NCBI GenBank assembly: GCA_020073305.1
Contig: JAIQFK010000014.1
Span: 62,001-126,000, forward strand
DNA: 64,000 nt
Source of the DNA: Terriglobia bacterium
GTDB lineage: Bacteria; Acidobacteriota; Terriglobia; Bryobacterales; Bryobacteraceae
Direction of reading: 5' to 3'
Shown in pieces: positions 61,141 through 64,000 of this stretch. Position 1 is the first letter of the stretch, and the number at the start of each line of letters is the position of its first letter. The notes beneath the pieces are model-generated. The model was not told the origin of the DNA and made no database searches. It saw only the letters and a list, made by a program, of their open reading frames with translations. The position numbers and the translations under genes were made by a program.

Positions 61141-62307
61141 ATGCTTCAGCGTTTTACTTCCGTAATTGTCGCCATTCTGGCCTTTCTTTCGCTGCCGCGG
61201 CTCGCTCCAGGCGCAGACCGCGATCGCGATTTCTCGGGCGTCTGGGTTCTCGACGAACGCCAAAGTGACCTACGTTCGCTACCGGCAGCACCGGGACCCG
61301 TCCTCACGGTGACCCAGGAAGGCTCTACGCTCCGGTGCGCGGAATCGGATGCGAATGGGAAACCTGCCGCATCGCGGACCTATCATTCTGACGGCACCCC
61401 GACCCGGTTCCAGGTTGGGGCGGATCGAATGAACAGCATGACTAAGTGGGAAGGCTCGGCTCTATTGATTAACACCATCGTGACTGGGCCCCAGAGTTAC
61501 TCTGTGATGGACCGCTGGAAGGTTTCGCGCGATCACAACATCCTGACCATCAAGCGGCACATCCAGCGGGGCGCAGCTGAGTCGGAGGCGGTTCTGGTTT
61601 ACCGGAATCAGCATCCGAGTGAGATCGCCGGAGAAAAGCCTTCGAGCAACGCTGAACCCTCTGCGCGTCCCGTGCCGCCCAATCCCTCGGAGCCCTCCGC
61701 TCCGCCGGCACAGCCTCCCGCTGAAATTGTCGTGCCGGCCGGTACGAAGATTCCGCTGGCTCTGGTCAACAGTCTCAGCACCAAACACTCCGGCCAGGGT
61801 GACCGGGTGTATCTGCAGACCTCATTTCCGGTTATGATCGGCGGCCGCATCGTCATTCCCCGGGGCAGCTATGTCACCGGTACGGTCACTGAGGTGAAGC
61901 GCCCCGGACGGATCAAGGGCAAAGGCGAACTGTTCCTGCGCTTCGATTCCTTGACTCTCCCGAACGGCGCCACCCGGGATTTTCGCGCCAGGCTGGGGGG
62001 CGGCGATGCGGAATCCGGCGAGTTCGACCGCCAGGAAGGCAAGATCCGAGGCGAGAGCAACAAAGCCGGCGATGCCGGAACCGTCGCTAAGACTACGGGC
62101 GCCGGAGCGGGCATCGGAGGCGTCGCCGGAGGTGCGGCCGGCCACGCCGGTATGGGCGTGGGGGTCGGCGCGGCAGCCGGTGCAGCGGCGGGCCTGGCTG
62201 CCGTTCTCTTATCGCGCGGTCCTGACTTGGTTTTGCCCAAGGGGTCCACGTTCGAAATGGTGCTGGATCGAGACCTTCGGTACAAGCCAGACGAACTCGG
62301 CTTTTGA
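61141..62307 (+). CDS. Secreted protein with TrbI-like domain and glycine-zipper C-terminus
   Basis: 388 residues from ATG 61141; signal peptide SVIVAILAFLSLPRLAPGA. The first ~150 residues form a beta-rich lipocalin-like unit (DFSGVWVLDERQSDLRSL ... YSVMDRWKVSRDHNILTIKR), a Pro-rich linker follows, then a domain with PAGTKIPLALVNSLSTKHSG, YLQTSFPVMIGGRIVIPRGS and FLRFDSLTLPNG resembling VirB10/TrbI-type barrel fragments, and finally a glycine/alanine-rich segment (GIGGVAGGAAGHAGMGVGVG) like a glycine zipper that may enter membranes. Family match is by eye; function unknown. Confidence 0.6.
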   Translation: MLQRFTSVIVAILAFLSLPRLAPGADRDRDFSGVWVLDERQSDLRSLPAAPGPVLTVTQEGSTLRCAESDANGKPAASRTYHSDGTPTRFQVGADRMNSMTKWEGSALLINTIVTGPQSYSVMDRWKVSRDHNILTIKRHIQRGAAESEAVLVYRNQHPSEIAGEKPSSNAEPSARPVPPNPSEPSAPPAQPPAEIVVPAGTKIPLALVNSLSTKHSGQGDRVYLQTSFPVMIGGRIVIPRGSYVTGTVTEVKRPGRIKGKGELFLRFDSLTLPNGATRDFRARLGGGDAESGEFDRQEGKIRGESNKAGDAGTVAKTTGAGAGIGGVAGGAAGHAGMGVGVGAAAGAAAGLAAVLLSRGPDLVLPKGSTFEMVLDRDLRYKPDELGF

Positions 62308-62375
62308 GCCTGCTTACCTCCAGGCGTCATCGCGGCGAGTTAAAGTTCTGATACAAAATGATTTACATTCATCTC

Positions 62376-62404
62376 TTGACGATCGCATCTTCCGTACGTA
62401 CAAT
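62376..62404 (+). promoter_or_regulatory. Promoter of the second tetR gene
   Basis: TTGACG (62376-62381), 17-base spacer, TACAAT (62399-62404); five of six matches at each box. The expected transcription start is about 62411, leaving only about six bases before ATG 62417, so the mRNA is nearly leaderless. The 8-bp palindrome GTACGTAC (62394-62401) overlaps the -10 and could be part of the TetR operator, but no longer symmetric operator is evident. Confidence 0.55.
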
Positions 62405-62416
62405 TGAATCAAACGT

Positions 62417-63064
62417 ATGAATGAAACAAAGGTTCGAATCCTGGATGCGGCTGAGCGGCTTTTCGCCCAGCAAGGCCTAGACGTTTCGATCCGTGCCATC
62501 ACCGACGAGGCTGGCGTGAACTTGGCGGCGGTCAACTATCATTTCCAGTCCAAAGAGGCGCTCGTCGACGCCATTATCGCCCGGCGGTTAGAGCCGGTGA
62601 CCCGGCGCAGGCTCGAAATGCTGGATGCGATTGAAGCTCGTTCGGGCAGCGGTCCCCTGCCGCTCGAAGAAATCCTGGAAGCGTTTCTCGCCCCGGTCCT
62701 GGAGCCACCCGAGCCGGGCCACGAACACCTCAAGTCGTTCATCGGCCGCATATACAGCGTGCCCGACGAATTCATCGAGCGAGTTTTCAGCGTCCATCTG
62801 GCTCCGGTGGCTGCCCGCTTCACTGCCGCACTCGCGCGCGCTGTCCCCGAACTGCCTGAGGCCGAACGTCTCTGGAGGCTCTACTTCACAGCCGGCGCCA
62901 TGGTCCACGTGATGAATTGGTCTCAAATGATACCGAAGATTTCGAAAGGCCTGATCGACCCGTCCGACACGAGAGCTCTAATCAAACGGATCATTGATTT
63001 CGCTGCCGCGGGCTTTCGTGCCCCGGTAACGCCAAAACCCGTCAAGGAAGAAACTCATGCTTAG
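62417..63064 (+). CDS. TetR-family regulator of the second efflux operon
   Basis: 215 residues. Helix-turn-helix: VRILDAAERLFAQQGLDVSI then RAITDEAGVNLAAVNYHFQS; the A-V-N-Y-H-F-x-S-K recognition helix is typical of CerR/DUF1956-like TetR proteins. Ligand domain helical, with a C-terminal proline/lysine-rich tail (VTPKPVKEETHA). It overlaps the following tolC gene by 8 bases, so it is co-transcribed with and probably controls a tripartite efflux operon that continues past the window end. Confidence 0.86.
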   Translation: MNETKVRILDAAERLFAQQGLDVSIRAITDEAGVNLAAVNYHFQSKEALVDAIIARRLEPVTRRRLEMLDAIEARSGSGPLPLEEILEAFLAPVLEPPEPGHEHLKSFIGRIYSVPDEFIERVFSVHLAPVAARFTAALARAVPELPEAERLWRLYFTAGAMVHVMNWSQMIPKISKGLIDPSDTRALIKRIIDFAAAGFRAPVTPKPVKEETHA

Positions 63065-64000
63065 ACTGCTCTGCTCCGTCCTGCTCATCACCGGCGTCGC
63101 AGTGGCGCAGACGCCGCTTCACGAACGCCCGGCCGTCCTGCCGTTGAGCTTGAAGCGCGCGGTCGAAATCGCGCTATCGCCGGAGGGCAACACGCGCGTG
63201 CAACTCGCCGAAGAAACCATCCGCCAGGCGGAATCGCGAGAGGCGCAGGCCCGCAGCCCCCTGCTGCCGAACTTCGATGCGTCGCTCACCGAGCAGAACG
63301 AGGTGGTCAACCTCCAGGCGTTTGGGATCAAATTTCCCAGTATCCCGGGTCTCAACTTCCCGGAGATCGCGGGTCCGTTCAACAACTTCAACGCGCGCAT
63401 CAGCGGCAGCCAAAACATTTTCGATTTCAGCTCCATCCGGCGATTTCAGGCGGCACGTGTCACCGTCGAGGCCACCAAAGCCGAGGTTGAGGGCACGCGC
63501 AACCAGGTTGCCGACCAGGTCGCGCGGGCTTACCTTACGGCGCTCCGCGCCGACGCCGACGTAGCCACGGCCCAATCGAACGTGGAGCTGTCTGAAGCGC
63601 TGCTCCGGCTCGCCAATTCCCAGAAGACCGCCGGCACGGGCACAGGGATCGAGATTGTCCGCGCACAGGTTCAACTGGCGAATGACCACCAGCAGCTTCT
63701 CGTCGCCCAAACCGGACGCACGCGCGCGCATCTGCAGTTGCTCAAGACCCTTGGACTGCGCCTGGATGGCGATGTGGAGTTGACCGACAAGCTTGGATAC
63801 AAACCCGCCGACAACATCCCCGTCGATCAGGCGGTGAAGACCGCGCTCGAAACGCGTGTCGAACTGAAGGCCCAACAGGGTCACGAAGGCAATGCGCGTC
63901 TCAGCTTCAGCGCTACAAAATGGGAGCGCCTGCCTACGCTGGCGTTCTTCGGCGACTACGGCACCATCGGAACCGGACCCAACGCGGCATTCCCCACGCG
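63057..64000 (+). CDS. TolC-family outer-membrane efflux protein (partial, runs off the window)
   Basis: ATG 63057 has an AAGGAAG ribosome site and overlaps the TetR stop by 8 bases. The reading frame is open to the last base (about 314 residues). Signal peptide LLCSVLLITGVAVAQ, then LSLKRAVEIALSPEGNTRVQ, the first OEP helix, a beta-strand-like segment (NARISGSQNIFDFSSIRRFQ) and second helices with VADQVARAYLTALRADADVA. It is a TolC-type channel distinct in sequence from the one at 29508-31223. Adaptor and pump genes should follow. Confidence 0.85.
   Translation, partial: MLRLLCSVLLITGVAVAQTPLHERPAVLPLSLKRAVEIALSPEGNTRVQLAEETIRQAESREAQARSPLLPNFDASLTEQNEVVNLQAFGIKFPSIPGLNFPEIAGPFNNFNARISGSQNIFDFSSIRRFQAARVTVEATKAEVEGTRNQVADQVARAYLTALRADADVATAQSNVELSEALLRLANSQKTAGTGTGIEIVRAQVQLANDHQQLLVAQTGRTRAHLQLLKTLGLRLDGDVELTDKLGYKPADNIPVDQAVKTALETRVELKAQQGHEGNARLSFSATKWERLPTLAFFGDYGTIGTGPNAAFPT

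Overview
This is a GC-rich, densely coding bacterial chromosome segment. Its gene content points to an acidobacterium of the Solibacter/Bryobacter type: a CRTAC1-type FG-GAP/UnbV protein, a lone MacB/FtsX-like permease of the kind common in Acidobacteria, a large secreted protein of He_PIG Ig-like repeats, Tat-exported glycosidases, DUF362 and HEAT-repeat proteins, and Flp pilins. This assignment is an inference from families, since no rRNA or other marker gene lies in the window. No tRNA, rRNA, CRISPR array, transposase or prophage was recognised, so the segment reads as core or soil-lifestyle chromosome rather than an island.

Layout. 1-7.2 kb: tail of a sodium:solute symporter, then a minus-strand run (CRTAC1 protein, acyltransferase 3, polyphosphate-glucokinase-like ROK kinase, galactokinase) with overlapping start and stop codons, a decayed patatin fragment, and an ArnT-like glycosyltransferase. 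7.3-14.4 kb, plus strand: secreted HIT-like protein, UxaA-type dehydratase, DsbA/thioredoxin-fold protein, M28 peptidase with PDZ domain, an unknown protein and a LarA-like protein. 14.4-18 kb, minus strand: two Flp pilins, a DUF362 protein coupled to a prenyltransferase/squalene-cyclase-repeat protein, and a HEAT protein. 18-21.8 kb: an overlapping three-gene operon of an oxalyl-CoA-synthetase-like ligase, a ketopantoate-reductase-like protein and an OxlT-like MFS carrier. 21.8-29.5 kb: SYLF protein, a 12-repeat Ig-like protein, a small secreted/anchored protein and a JAMM-domain membrane protein. 29.5-36.4 kb: a complete tetR-adaptor-RND-tolC efflux operon with a consensus promoter whose spacer is an 18-bp palindrome. 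36.4-41.6 kb: phosphoglucomutase, HU protein, MbfA-type iron exporter, FAD amine-oxidase-fold protein. 41.7-49.4 kb: glycoside hydrolase and sialate O-acetylesterase pair, degenerate receiver protein, HGSNAT-like acetyltransferase, orphan ABC permease and a 45-residue CxxC protein. 49.4-59.4 kb: secreted O-methyltransferase, SnoaL-like protein, a probable selenocysteine-containing membrane peroxiredoxin, kinase/epimerase pair, FUSC protein, GH116 glycosidase, COG0523 GTPase and a nucleotidyltransferase. 59.4-64 kb: decayed hydrolase fragment, aldose 1-epimerase, a secreted glycine-zipper protein, and the start of a second tetR-tolC efflux operon.

The strongest discovery is at 50597-51379. A membrane-anchored AhpC/TSA-type protein is interrupted by an in-frame TGA exactly where the first cysteine of the redox motif (W-x-P-F-C) is expected. 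The reading frame continues with good homology after it, and a hairpin that fits the bacterial SECIS pattern follows 12 bases downstream, with its loop starting 16 bases after the TGA. This gene would be missed or split by standard annotation. Other points of note are a palindromic operator placed inside a perfect sigma70-type promoter with a possibly leaderless GTG start, a dispersed hairpin repeat whose half copy supplies a stop codon, a receiver domain that has lost its phosphoacceptor aspartate, and a pair of pseudogene fragments.
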